From IMG/VR virus record IMGVR_UViG_3300027985_000806, positions 1 to 20,336 of that record: DNA of 20,336 nucleotides, one strand, 5' to 3'. Source of the stretch: a virus. Under the pieces are notes generated by a model, which was not told the DNA's origin, ran no database searches, and saw only the letters and a list, made by a program, of their open reading frames with translations. Below are positions 7,055 to 13,320 of the stretch, piece after piece (position 1 is the first letter of the stretch; each line of letters opens with the position of its first letter). The position numbers were made by a program, and so were the translations under genes.

Positions 7055-7471
7055 CTAATCCAATAACATAGCCGATAAATCTTTACCTATTATTAAATAT
7101 TTAGTCTTTTGGATATTATGCCAATCTTCCACTTTTATATTTTCCAAATTTACTTCGATCCGGGCATGGCATAAACCACCAACGCCACCCAAGTCTGCAG
7201 TATCTCTTAAAATACAGCTTTGATTATCAAATTCTATTTTGGTAGGGTTCCCTTTACGGTTTATTACCCTATAAGTACAATAATCCGATCCAGATTCACT
7301 TTTGAAGCTACATTTTAAAGAAAAACCTATCACCTTTAAATTTTCCTTTAAATAATCTAATACTTTAAGTCGATAGTAAGCATAACAGCAGGGCTTAGCA
7401 GCCACAGCTTCTAAATTTAAAATAGTGTTTACGTCATGGGCGGATCCACACATAGGGCAGGTAAACTTCAT
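7055..7471 (-). CDS. Zinc-ribbon hypothetical protein (138 aa)
   Basis: Unknown function. It opens with a zinc-ribbon half, FTCPMCGSAH (C5, C8), with CC at 28-29 and further cysteines later that may complete the site. The remainder is mixed alpha/beta, including LGGVGGLCHARIEVNLENI and a C-terminal KTKYLIIGKDLSAMLLD. It starts at ATG 7471, overlapping the previous gene by 4 bp (ATGA), which indicates coupled translation. Its stop TAG merges with the ribosome binding site of the next gene. Confidence 0.68.
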   Translation of the reverse strand: MKFTCPMCGSAHDVNTILNLEAVAAKPCCYAYYRLKVLDYLKENLKVIGFSLKCSFKSESGSDYCTYRVINRKGNPTKIEFDNQSCILRDTADLGGVGGLCHARIEVNLENIKVEDWHNIQKTKYLIIGKDLSAMLLD

Positions 7472-7857
7472 TTTTTAGCCCCTTCTTCATAGTCCATTAA
7501 TAAATTTAACGCACTGACTATTTTTTCTTTAATCGGTTTAAGAACTACCGAAGGTTTAATGGCCGTGTATAAGTACGGCTTTTTACCTAAGCCATCCCGA
7601 TCCATTTTAACCCGATCGACCTGGTGATCTTTTTCGTACATTTCGTAAATTTCTTCGCGAACTGTTGACGGGTAAATTCCGGTACCTGCTGCAATTTCAT
7701 CAACTGTGGATCCGGGAAACCTTAATAAATAAATATAAATCCGAGATTTTACCGTTCCACCAAATAATGAAGCAGTCGCTGCTGCATTTTTGACATCTTT
7801 TTCACTCATGGGCCTTTTAACTGGTTCTGCTGCTGGTTCTGCTGGGTTTTTAATCAT
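7468..7857 (-). CDS. Winged-helix transcription regulator
   Basis: A DNA-binding protein with a winged helix-turn-helix at about residues 27-100: ASLFGGTVKSRIYIYLLRF, then TVDEIAAGTGIYPSTVREEI (the HTH), then a wing around KMDRDGLGKKPYLYTAI. This resembles the archaeal ArsR/TrmB-like group. A low-complexity AEPAAEPV stretch precedes it. I choose ATG 7857 (129 aa), because GGTG sits 6 nt upstream; a GTG at 7866 would lie inside that motif. It overlaps the end of the preceding gene by 8 bp. It may regulate the cassette or the late genes. Confidence 0.78.
   Translation of the reverse strand: MIKNPAEPAAEPVKRPMSEKDVKNAAATASLFGGTVKSRIYIYLLRFPGSTVDEIAAGTGIYPSTVREEIYEMYEKDHQVDRVKMDRDGLGKKPYLYTAIKPSVVLKPIKEKIVSALNLLMDYEEGAKK
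7821..7844. repeat. 12-bp in-frame tandem repeat in the winged-helix gene
   Basis: CTGGTTCTGCTG occurs twice in a row (7821-7832, 7833-7844). It encodes the repeated Ala-Glu-Pro-Ala linker on the minus strand and keeps the frame. Confidence 0.9.
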
Positions 7858-8167
7858 TTGAGTCACCTATTTTTAATTCTTCACTAAATCCCCTAATGTC
7901 TTCCATACCATAGTATATTTCTTCAAAATATAATTTGTATCCGGATAATTCGGATAACTCAGTTATAAAGTCATCTAAAGTATTTACGCCGTCTTTTTTA
8001 ATGGTAAAGGCAAGCATATCGTTTAATATTTCTTTATCGTATACAGTATAACCTCTTTTTTCAAGAAGTTCAATTGGATCTTTTTCCATTCCAGATATTG
8101 GTTCAACTTTTCCATCATCCAATACAAATCCAATGAACATTCTAATTTTAACGAAATTATTTACCAC
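7850..8167 (-). CDS. Hypothetical protein (105 aa)
   Basis: Not recognised. A 105-aa acidic alpha/beta protein: an N-terminal strand pair (KIRMFIGFVLDDGKVEPI), a segment DPIELLEKRGYTVYDKEIL, and a C-terminal acidic helix ending GDSND. It has no Cys pairs, no signal peptide and no membrane segment. It starts at GTG 8167 directly after the stop of the upstream gene, whose GGTGATTAA provides the ribosome binding site. This tight packing supports a single leftward operon. Confidence 0.62.
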   Translation of the reverse strand: MVNNFVKIRMFIGFVLDDGKVEPISGMEKDPIELLEKRGYTVYDKEILNDMLAFTIKKDGVNTLDDFITELSELSGYKLYFEEIYYGMEDIRGFSEELKIGDSND

Positions 8168-8761
8168 TTAATCACCTTTTTTATTTTTCAAAACTTCACA
8201 GAACTTTTTATCGAAGGTATTTTTAACTAAATCGGGTTTTATTGGCGTGTAGTCGTATTTTTCTAAATCCAAATCATAAGAAATTTTTACAATCTCAATG
8301 ATTTTGTCTTTTGTTCTAACTCCTTTTAAAAGTTCAAGCGTTTTAAAATACATTTCGTTCTCATGTTCTAATGCCAAATTTTTTTCTTTTTCATGGATTT
8401 TTGCTGCGGAGTATTCAGTGGATTCAGTATTTAAATACCGCCCATTAGATAATTCAATTTTAACGGATTCGGGTTTTTCTTCATCAATGCGTCTGTAAAA
8501 TGTATGGGATCCCCCACCTTCCATTTTAATTTCAATGTTAAATTTTTTGAATATTTTAAGAAGGATTGCAGCTGCTGCACCTGCATCTAATTTATCGTCC
8601 TCAGTAATTGGATTTTCTTTAATGTATTTGGCTTCCAATTCTTCTTTAAGTTCTCTGTAGTAAGTTTTAACTGCGCTGATTCTTTTTTCGTGTACTTCTT
8701 TCATCATTGATCTTGCAGTTTTTCCGTTAATTTCAATTTTAACTTTTTTTTCTTTAACCAT
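8168..8761 (-). CDS. Hypothetical helical protein (197 aa)
   Basis: Function not recognised. A charged, largely helical protein: a basic N-terminus with KVKIEINGKTARSMMKEVHE, a coiled-coil-like region KTYYRELKEELEAKYI, the segment LDAGAAAAILLKIFKKFNI, and a Lys-rich C-terminus. No catalytic motif, Cys cluster or membrane segment is seen. ATG 8761 is preceded by AGGTGATTAA. Its place third in the leftward operon, after the HTH gene, would fit an early cytoplasmic role, but that is inference from position alone. Confidence 0.65.
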   Translation of the reverse strand: MVKEKKVKIEINGKTARSMMKEVHEKRISAVKTYYRELKEELEAKYIKENPITEDDKLDAGAAAAILLKIFKKFNIEIKMEGGGSHTFYRRIDEEKPESVKIELSNGRYLNTESTEYSAAKIHEKEKNLALEHENEMYFKTLELLKGVRTKDKIIEIVKISYDLDLEKYDYTPIKPDLVKNTFDKKFCEVLKNKKGD

Positions 8762-8765
8762 TTAA

Positions 8766-8936
8766 TCACCTGTTAAAAATTTTAATAAGTTCATGCCATC
8801 GTTTTAGATTTATTTTCTGAATAGTGCAACCTTCATCTGCTAAATAACTAATAATGTAATCAAGTTTATTATTTGGAAGTCTGCCATAAGATACAGTAGA
8901 TACAGTTACATTATCTTTTATAACTTCAAAAAACAT
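8766..8936 (-). CDS. Small hypothetical protein (56 aa)
   Basis: A 56-aa protein of unknown function: FFEVIKDNVTVSTVSYGRLP followed by a helix KLDYIISYLADEGCTIQKI. I prefer ATG 8936, which follows GGAAGTG by 5 nt and lies just after the previous stop. A longer form from ATG 8963 would add nine residues inside the upstream gene and has no ribosome binding site. Confidence 0.58.
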   Translation of the reverse strand: MFFEVIKDNVTVSTVSYGRLPNNKLDYIISYLADEGCTIQKINLKRWHELIKIFNR

Positions 8937-8938
8937 GT

Positions 8939-9223
8939 TTACACTTCCCAAATTACCAAACATAAACCGCAGGCTTTAGCGATGTATACTGCACTATGTA
9001 ATCCTACTGGTTTACCATTTAGAAAATTATAAACCGTCGATTTGGATTTTACTGCATGGGGCTTTTCCTTTGAATACTCCATAACTTTTTCGAATAACTG
9101 ATGGGGGTTTATCCCGTCTTTATTCATTTTGTCTTTTACAATTTCTACTAAATCGTCCGGGTTTGATAATATAGTGCCTTCCTGCCCGTTTTGTAGGATG
9201 GTAATGTTAATCCCCTTTTTAAT
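8939..9223 (-). CDS. HTH (Xre-like) regulator with ATT start
   Basis: A 94-aa probable DNA-binding protein. The C-terminal half, HQLFEKVMEYSKEKP... STVYNFLNGKPVGLHSAVYI, has the spacing of an Xre/Cro-type helix-turn-helix, with STVYNFLNG as recognition helix and a hydrophobic end (CGLCLVIWEV). From ATG 9127 the protein would be only 62 aa with no ribosome binding site. The same frame continues upstream to ATT 9223, exactly 5 nt after GGTG (9232-9229), and a TGA lies immediately before. I therefore call ATT as the start. It is the first gene of the leftward cassette and faces the divergent promoter region, as expected for a lysis-lysogeny or early/late switch protein. Confidence 0.66.
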   Translation of the reverse strand: MKKGINITILQNGQEGTILSNPDDLVEIVKDKMNKDGINPHQLFEKVMEYSKEKPHAVKSKSTVYNFLNGKPVGLHSAVYIAKACGLCLVIWEV

Positions 9224-9239
9224 CTTATCACCTCAACAT

Positions 9240-9282
9240 TTACAAATTACATTATAATTAAAATAATATATATACTTTACGG
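9240..9282 (-). promoter_or_regulatory. Leftward promoter of the early cassette
   Basis: On the minus strand, GTAAAGTATATATATTA (TATA core near 9264-9275) lies about 40 nt before the ATT start at 9223, leaving a short leader with GAGGTG. It is the only promoter-like sequence before the HTH gene. Confidence 0.55.
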
Positions 9283-9300
9283 CTTTTAAAACTAAATACG

Positions 9301-9346
9301 TTTATAAACCTTATAAAAACTATATATACATGTGGAATTATCCACA
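9301..9346 (+). promoter_or_regulatory. Rightward late promoter with 16-bp inverted repeat operator
   Basis: TATATATA at 9321-9328 (with a second candidate TTTATAAA at 9301-9308) heads the long rightward block. Just downstream, TGTGGAATTATCCACA (9331-9346) has perfect 6-bp arms TGTGGA/TCCACA. This position, between TATA box and the likely start site, is where an archaeal repressor blocks polymerase. The HTH protein encoded 100 bp away is the obvious candidate to bind. The whole gap 9224-9369 contains only these divergent signals. Confidence 0.6.
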
Positions 9347-9369
9347 AAAACCCTTAAGGAAGTGGAAAG

Positions 9370-9639
9370 ATGGTTTTTGATATTGCGACAGCAGCTGTCG
9401 GTATGGGCGGGGGACTCTTAGCGTATGCGGGGGCAACCGTAATCGGTAAATTCTTCATGAGAGATGAAATCGACGCTAAAGATCTTCAAAAAACAGTAAA
9501 CAAGTTAGAAAGAACAGTCGACGATCAAGGAAAAACAATTGCCGAACTTAAAGAAGCTAACAAAAAGCAGGACGAAGAAATCAAAAAATTAGATGGTTAC
9601 AGAAGATACGGAAATAACTCTGCAAAAAGCGGCCAGTAA
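9370..9639 (+). CDS. Small membrane/coiled-coil protein (holin-like?)
   Basis: An 89-aa protein with an N-terminal Gly/Ala-rich hydrophobic segment (about 4-28: IATAAVGMGGGLLAYAGATV) followed by a long coiled coil (about 35-75: DLQKTVNKLERTVDDQGKTI...). This is one membrane helix plus a soluble rod. Small phage lysis or membrane-anchoring proteins of the XhlA kind have the same two parts in reverse order, so a lysis role is possible but unproven; a minor virion protein is the alternative. ATG 9370 follows GGAAGTGG. It is the first gene after the late promoter. I do not recognise a named family. Confidence 0.65.
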   Translation: MVFDIATAAVGMGGGLLAYAGATVIGKFFMRDEIDAKDLQKTVNKLERTVDDQGKTIAELKEANKKQDEEIKKLDGYRRYGNNSAKSGQ

Positions 9640-9718
9640 TTTTGTTACGATTACTTTAACCGAATACGGGCGGTTAAAAGAAGTCGAAGGTAAATATAAA
9701 GCATTACAAGGGGCATAA
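9593..9718 (+). CDS. Short overlapping ORF (41 aa)
   Basis: A 41-codon frame, +1 to the upstream gene and overlapping its last 47 bp. It reads FVTITLTEYGRLKEVEGKYK near the C-terminus, the kind of 'TITLEEY..L' sequence common in tiny phage proteins. There is no GGTG motif before ATG 9593, so expression might depend on coupling or a +1 shift. Modest support. Confidence 0.38.
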   Translation: MVTEDTEITLQKAASNFVTITLTEYGRLKEVEGKYKALQGA

Positions 9719-9725
9719 CCCCCTT
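9708..9725 (+). terminator. Hairpin AAGGGG/CCCCTT between late genes
   Basis: Arms AAGGGG (9708-9713) and CCCCTT (9720-9725) enclose a 6-nt loop and cover the stop of the 41-aa frame. No U-tract follows, so it may be an RNA stability or processing element rather than a terminator. A weak TATA-like TTATAAAT follows at 9724-9731. Confidence 0.35.
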
Positions 9726-9777
9726 ATAAATCTTTAAAATGTTTATTAAAATTTAAAAAAAAGGTTACGTGATAAAT

Positions 9778-10794
9778 ATGGGCCTTTCGATGCAAGCACC
9801 ACATATTGAACGAGTAAAGCACGGCAATGATCCATACGAAATATGCGCCGAAATTGATATGATTATACCTACTGAAAAATACGGGGAGCCACCCGCACTC
9901 GTTGAAAAATGGGTGGATCGATTTAAGAACATGAAAATCGATATCGACCATTTAGACGGCCCCGAAAATGTAATCGGGCGAATTACAGAAGCCCAATGGA
10001 ACCCAGAAAAAAAGGCAATAGTTGGAAAATGGGGCCTATACAATTATAGGCAGGATCTATTACCAGTTATTGAAAAAGGCCTTTCTATGAGTCCAACGTA
10101 TGACTATATTATGGATAGCTTTTCTAAAGTAATAACGGGCGTCGATCCGGATCGGGTGGCACTTTGTATTAATTCTATACCTGATGATCCACAGTGCAAA
10201 ACTGGAGTCATAACAATTAACCATGCTAAATTACAGCCAGAAAGAGGTGCAGGCATGCCAGAAACTGTAAACATACCTAAAGAAGAATACGACAAACTAA
10301 TTATCATGAAATCTAAACATAGTGAAGTAATCGAAGAAAATAATACCCTTAAAAAGGATATGGCTACAAAAGATACCACAATTGCGGATCAAGACAAAAA
10401 GATTAAAGGAATGGAAGCAGACGTCAATGCTGGAAAAGATGCTATTAAAACGCTTGAAGAACTTAAACAGGACGCAGCAGTTTTTGAAGCTTGCAGAAAT
10501 TTAGGAATCGATCCAGATGATGAAAAACAAGAAGTTCAAAAGGTAAGAGCTGCATTAAAAGAAGGTAAAGAAGCTGAACTATACAAAAATGCATTTAAAA
10601 CAGCCCACTCAAAAATGAACGGAACCGGGGGCGGCGTGGGTGGTTCAGAATTCCCAGGAAGCACGGCTGCAACAATCAATGCACCGGGCAGATCATATCA
10701 CGGTAAAACCATAGAATCGATGAGCTACGGCGAATACGTAACCTATGTAGCAGACTGTAGAAAAAAAGGCATAGTACCTGAAAAAAAGGCATAA
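9778..10794 (+). CDS. Prohead protease-scaffold fusion
   Basis: A 338-aa two-part protein. The N-terminal part (about 1-155) resembles herpes/phage prohead proteases: a catalytic His in IDIDHLDGPENVIGRI (H58) and a Ser in KGLSMSPTY (S103 or S105), in the DUF2213-like pattern. The C-terminal part (about 165-255) is a long coiled coil typical of scaffolding proteins, then a Gly-rich linker (GTGGGVGG) and a basic tail ending VPEKKA. The protease would cleave scaffold and other head proteins during maturation. I choose ATG 9778, 6 nt after GTG of a CGTGAT motif; a GTG at 9769 lies within that motif. It precedes decoration and capsid genes as in phage Mu (I/Z) and lambda (C/Nu3). Confidence 0.82.
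   Translation: MGLSMQAPHIERVKHGNDPYEICAEIDMIIPTEKYGEPPALVEKWVDRFKNMKIDIDHLDGPENVIGRITEAQWNPEKKAIVGKWGLYNYRQDLLPVIEKGLSMSPTYDYIMDSFSKVITGVDPDRVALCINSIPDDPQCKTGVITINHAKLQPERGAGMPETVNIPKEEYDKLIIMKSKHSEVIEENNTLKKDMATKDTTIADQDKKIKGMEADVNAGKDAIKTLEELKQDAAVFEACRNLGIDPDDEKQEVQKVRAALKEGKEAELYKNAFKTAHSKMNGTGGGVGGSEFPGSTAATINAPGRSYHGKTIESMSYGEYVTYVADCRKKGIVPEKKA
10255..10794 (+). CDS. Nested scaffold protein from internal start
   Basis: Inside the protease gene, GAGGTG (10244-10249) is followed after 5 nt by an in-frame ATG at 10255. This is the same ribosome-binding geometry as the real starts of this virus. It lies exactly at the boundary between protease and coiled coil, giving a 179-aa protein beginning MPETVNIPKEEYDKL. 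Mu gene I/Z and lambda C/Nu3 make scaffold in just this way (established). The nested product here is inference from position. Confidence 0.62.
   Translation: MPETVNIPKEEYDKLIIMKSKHSEVIEENNTLKKDMATKDTTIADQDKKIKGMEADVNAGKDAIKTLEELKQDAAVFEACRNLGIDPDDEKQEVQKVRAALKEGKEAELYKNAFKTAHSKMNGTGGGVGGSEFPGSTAATINAPGRSYHGKTIESMSYGEYVTYVADCRKKGIVPEKKA
10760..10793 (+). repeat. Imperfect 20-bp-period repeat at the protease gene end
   Basis: GAAAAAAAGGCATA occurs at 10760-10773 and again at 10780-10793, the second covering the stop codon. The six bases between copies differ (GTACCT against AGGTGA), so this is an older or chance repeat. Confidence 0.7.
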
Positions 10795-10804
10795 GGTGAT
10801 TTAA

Positions 10805-11170
10805 ATGGTAGAAAAATTTACTAAACCAATCCCTAATACCAGGTGTTTAGCGTATGGTAAAGAAATACCTGTAGCTACTTTACCCTGCACGATCGCTGAT
10901 GGCGTAGCAATTGCAGCAGGAACAGTTGTCGGAATAATTACCGTCGGCGGTAAATATGGGGCTTATGCTACGGGAAATACCGACGGAACTCAAAACCCAG
11001 TAGGAATTCTTTTAAACGATATTACCGCAGATACAGAAGACAGAAACTGCGTATACATGAATAATGGCGCAGTTATTACTGAAATGCTAACAGGTTGGGA
11101 CGCGGGGGCTGCTACAGCATTACCGCAGATACAATTAATTACATTAGCCAGAATAAATAATAAAGGATAA
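10805..11170 (+). CDS. Head decoration protein (lambda gpD-like)
   Basis: A 121-aa small capsid-stabilising protein that would sit on the outside of the expanded capsid. It is rich in beta structure and Gly/Ala, with no charged coiled coil. ATLPCTIADGVAIAAGTVVG, PVGILLNDITA and a C-terminal MLTGWDAGA fit the Head_decoration_D (gpD) family, whose usual length is about 110-130 aa. ATG 10805 has GGTGATTTAA upstream. It lies 10 bp after the protease-scaffold gene and 10 bp before the major capsid gene, the standard order. Confidence 0.78.
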   Translation: MVEKFTKPIPNTRCLAYGKEIPVATLPCTIADGVAIAAGTVVGIITVGGKYGAYATGNTDGTQNPVGILLNDITADTEDRNCVYMNNGAVITEMLTGWDAGAATALPQIQLITLARINNKG

Positions 11171-11180
11171 AGGTGATTAA

Positions 11181-12164
11181 ATGTACGGAATAGACGTATC
11201 AGCACGAGAATTTGATCCCTCATATTTTAAAGGAGTAATTGAAAATTATGCGCCTGCCGATGTTCTTCCATTTGAAATCTTTCAGCAGGAAGAATGGACG
11301 AAAGGATCCGCAAGTTACATGACTAAATTAAAAAGAATGACTGCAACTCCTAAATTGGCTGTAGGGGCTACAATGCAGCAGGACGACTTTGAAGCAGGTA
11401 AACAAAGTTTCACTGCTGGAAGATGGGGTCAAGAATACCCATTATCGAAAGACCAAGAAGGAAGGGCCCCAGCTTCAATAGTTACGTCTTTAGTAAATGT
11501 AATTATGGAAGATGGAAGAAATGCAGTCGAAGCCGAATTCGAAGCACAATTGAAGGGTGCAATAATTCCCGCAGGCGATGGAAAAAATACAGTAGCAGGC
11601 GCTTCTTTTGCCGATGCTTCAACAGATCCTATCTCAGTGTTAGAATCAGGATCGTTATTAATGAAACAGAATGCCAGACGTGTACCTAATATATTATTAG
11701 GAACTGCGGAAACTCTTTCATTATTCAAAAAACATAAAGAAGTTAGAAATTTCATTTACCAAATGAGGGCACCGACAAACGGTTTAGAAAGAATTGGGGA
11801 TATACCTTCATTTTATGGGATGAGGTTTGTAGAAATACCCGAAAATATTTATCTTTCAAAAGATGATGCAAAAGCTAACAATTTAGCAACATTAGCCGAT
11901 AAAAATAAAATATACATGGCACACGTAAATCCTGTCCCAGAAATGGGTTTGGGTGTATTAGGTATTGCACCAACTACAAATGGGCCAGAAAATAATGAGG
12001 AAATGGTAAATCAAGGCGGGGGACTTTCTCCTAAAATTTGGAGAGGAGGAACATCAGGCGTCGGTGGTGGTGCTTGGTATTACAGGACTGAATTCAGAAT
12101 CCAGCCGGTCGTACTTAATACCGGATGCGTCGTAGAAATTACCGGAGTAAATCCAACAGAATAA
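11181..12164 (+). CDS. Major capsid protein (HK97 fold, lambda gpE-like)
   Basis: A 327-aa protein forming the icosahedral shell. Its length and order after protease and decoration genes fit the major capsid protein E family. Recognisable parts are FEIFQQEEWTKGSASYMTKL near residue 35, the helix NVIMEDGRNAVEAEFEAQLK, RRVPNILLGTAETLSLFKKH (P-domain like), FYGMRFVEIPENIYL, and the beta-rich C-terminus with YYRTEFRIQPVVLNTG. There is no obvious N-terminal delta domain, consistent with a separate scaffold. ATG 11181 has AAAGGTGATTAA upstream. A T-rich stretch follows the stop. Confidence 0.85.
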   Translation: MYGIDVSAREFDPSYFKGVIENYAPADVLPFEIFQQEEWTKGSASYMTKLKRMTATPKLAVGATMQQDDFEAGKQSFTAGRWGQEYPLSKDQEGRAPASIVTSLVNVIMEDGRNAVEAEFEAQLKGAIIPAGDGKNTVAGASFADASTDPISVLESGSLLMKQNARRVPNILLGTAETLSLFKKHKEVRNFIYQMRAPTNGLERIGDIPSFYGMRFVEIPENIYLSKDDAKANNLATLADKNKIYMAHVNPVPEMGLGVLGIAPTTNGPENNEEMVNQGGGLSPKIWRGGTSGVGGGAWYYRTEFRIQPVVLNTGCVVEITGVNPTE

Positions 12165-12169
12165 CCTAA

Positions 12170-12184
12170 TTATTTTATTTTTTG
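12170..12184 (+). terminator. U-tract after the capsid gene, possible partial terminator
   Basis: The 28-bp gap after the capsid stop has ATTATTTTATTTTTT. In archaea such U-tracts can end part of the transcripts. This would favour high capsid and lower tail gene expression. Inference only. Confidence 0.35.
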
Positions 12185-12192
12185 GTGGTAAT

Positions 12193-12597
12193 ATGGCCGA
12201 TTATTGCAATGTTTCGGACGTTTTAAAATTAGTTTCGCAGGATATCGATATAGTAGAAGGCGACGACCGTTATGAAGCTTATGCTGCGCAGATCCAAGAA
12301 TTTATCGACGATCAAGAAGGCGGCGTTAAAAACGCTATAAGGGGCTACGAAATTAAAACAGAAGATGAACCCGAACTAAAAGCAATTATAGCCAGAAGGG
12401 CAGCAGGCGATATACTTTTAGTATATTTGAATACTGCAGAAGATACTGCCAATAAAGTACAATTATTTGAGACTAAAGCCGCTAAACTTTTAAATGAATT
12501 TTTAAATTCAAAAAAAGGGCTACTTAGTGGCGCAGGCAATGGATTATCACCTTCTTTTAAAAGTTCTGTATATGTATCGCCTAAACAAATAGATTAA
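12193..12597 (+). CDS. Head-tail connector (Mu gp36/gp6-like)
   Basis: A 134-aa mostly helical protein directly after the capsid gene, the usual place of the head-tail adaptor. It opens DYCNVSDVLKLVSQDIDI, has QIQEFIDDQEGGVKNAI, and IIARRAAGDILLVYLNTAED. This is the pattern of DUF1320 (Mu gp36) and gp6-like connectors: short 'DV' start, middle helix, then a helix with Arg-Arg. ATG 12193 has GGTGG 5 nt upstream. Assigned from pattern and position rather than a clear signature. Confidence 0.62.
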   Translation: MADYCNVSDVLKLVSQDIDIVEGDDRYEAYAAQIQEFIDDQEGGVKNAIRGYEIKTEDEPELKAIIARRAAGDILLVYLNTAEDTANKVQLFETKAAKLLNEFLNSKKGLLSGAGNGLSPSFKSSVYVSPKQID

Positions 12598-12607
12598 AGG
12601 GGTAAAA

Positions 12608-13027
12608 ATGTCTAACTCGCTGGAAATAGCCGACAAATTAATTGAATTGATGAAAGCTGATCCAGCTTTTAGCAAAGTTGAAAAATGGGAAACAAACATC
12701 CCAGACGAAGAAAATCAAAAAGGCGTACAAAATGTCATCTGTACTGTAATAAAACCACATACTGAACAAATTAAGGAATACGGCGACGGTCGTTTCGGTA
12801 AAACTTTTTTATATGATATTGTATTTTCATGGAAGTCCACCCAATATAAAATACATGAAATGTATGAATTCGAAGATGCATTTAATGAAATAATAAAAAA
12901 TAATAGGACTTTAGGTTTATCTTTTGTAATACATATTGCACCAGGGCCTGCGGATAATTTCGTAAAAATAGGCGGTACTAAAGTAACTAATATCGGTTTA
13001 TCGCTTCTGGTGAGTGTGATCGTTTAA
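12608..13027 (+). CDS. Probable tail terminator / head-tail joining protein
   Basis: A 139-aa alpha/beta protein: N-terminal helix IADKLIELMKADPAF, a strand (NVICTVIKPHTEQI), a conserved-looking central strand TFLYDIVFSWKSTQYKIHEM, and a C-terminal beta strand (VTNIGLSLLVSVIV). Tail terminators (lambda gpU and similar) have this layout and lie between connector and tail tube, as here. The protein would cap the tail tube and dock it to the head. RBS is AAGGGGTAAAA. It overlaps the next gene by one base (TAATG). Confidence 0.6.
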   Translation: MSNSLEIADKLIELMKADPAFSKVEKWETNIPDEENQKGVQNVICTVIKPHTEQIKEYGDGRFGKTFLYDIVFSWKSTQYKIHEMYEFEDAFNEIIKNNRTLGLSFVIHIAPGPADNFVKIGGTKVTNIGLSLLVSVIV

Positions 13028-13320
13028 TGTATTCAAAAGTAAATGCAAAATACAATAAAAAAACTAATTCCTTTGAACCTGCATCAAAAATTCCTGTGGG
13101 CGTTCGTTATCAAGCAGTATATAATCCGGATCCAAATGCGAAAGAAACAGAAAAAATACTGGCTTTTGTTTATGAAGATCCAAAAGGAAAATATACGCCA
13201 GAAGAAATACAAAATACAATAAAAAAAGGTAAAGAAGCTAAAACCGAAAAAAGCAAAATTAAATTAAAGGATTCTACTTCAAAAAATACTGCTAAAGTCG
13301 AGGTGATTATAAATGGTTAG
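13027..13320 (+). CDS. Hypothetical late protein (97 aa)
   Basis: Unrecognised. Residues about 1-55 look structured (KIPVGVRYQAVYNPDPNAKE, ILAFVYEDPKGKYTPEEI); the rest is Lys-rich (KKGKEAKTEKSKIKLKDS). It sits between tail terminator and tail tube, overlapping both (1 bp and 8 bp), so it is probably a small tail or neck component made in step with them. Confidence 0.6.
   Translation: MYSKVNAKYNKKTNSFEPASKIPVGVRYQAVYNPDPNAKETEKILAFVYEDPKGKYTPEEIQNTIKKGKEAKTEKSKIKLKDSTSKNTAKVEVIING

Noticed and set aside
7866-7866. GTG start for the winged-helix protein
   Set aside because: The GTG is part of the GGTGA ribosome binding site; ATG 7857 has the usual spacing.
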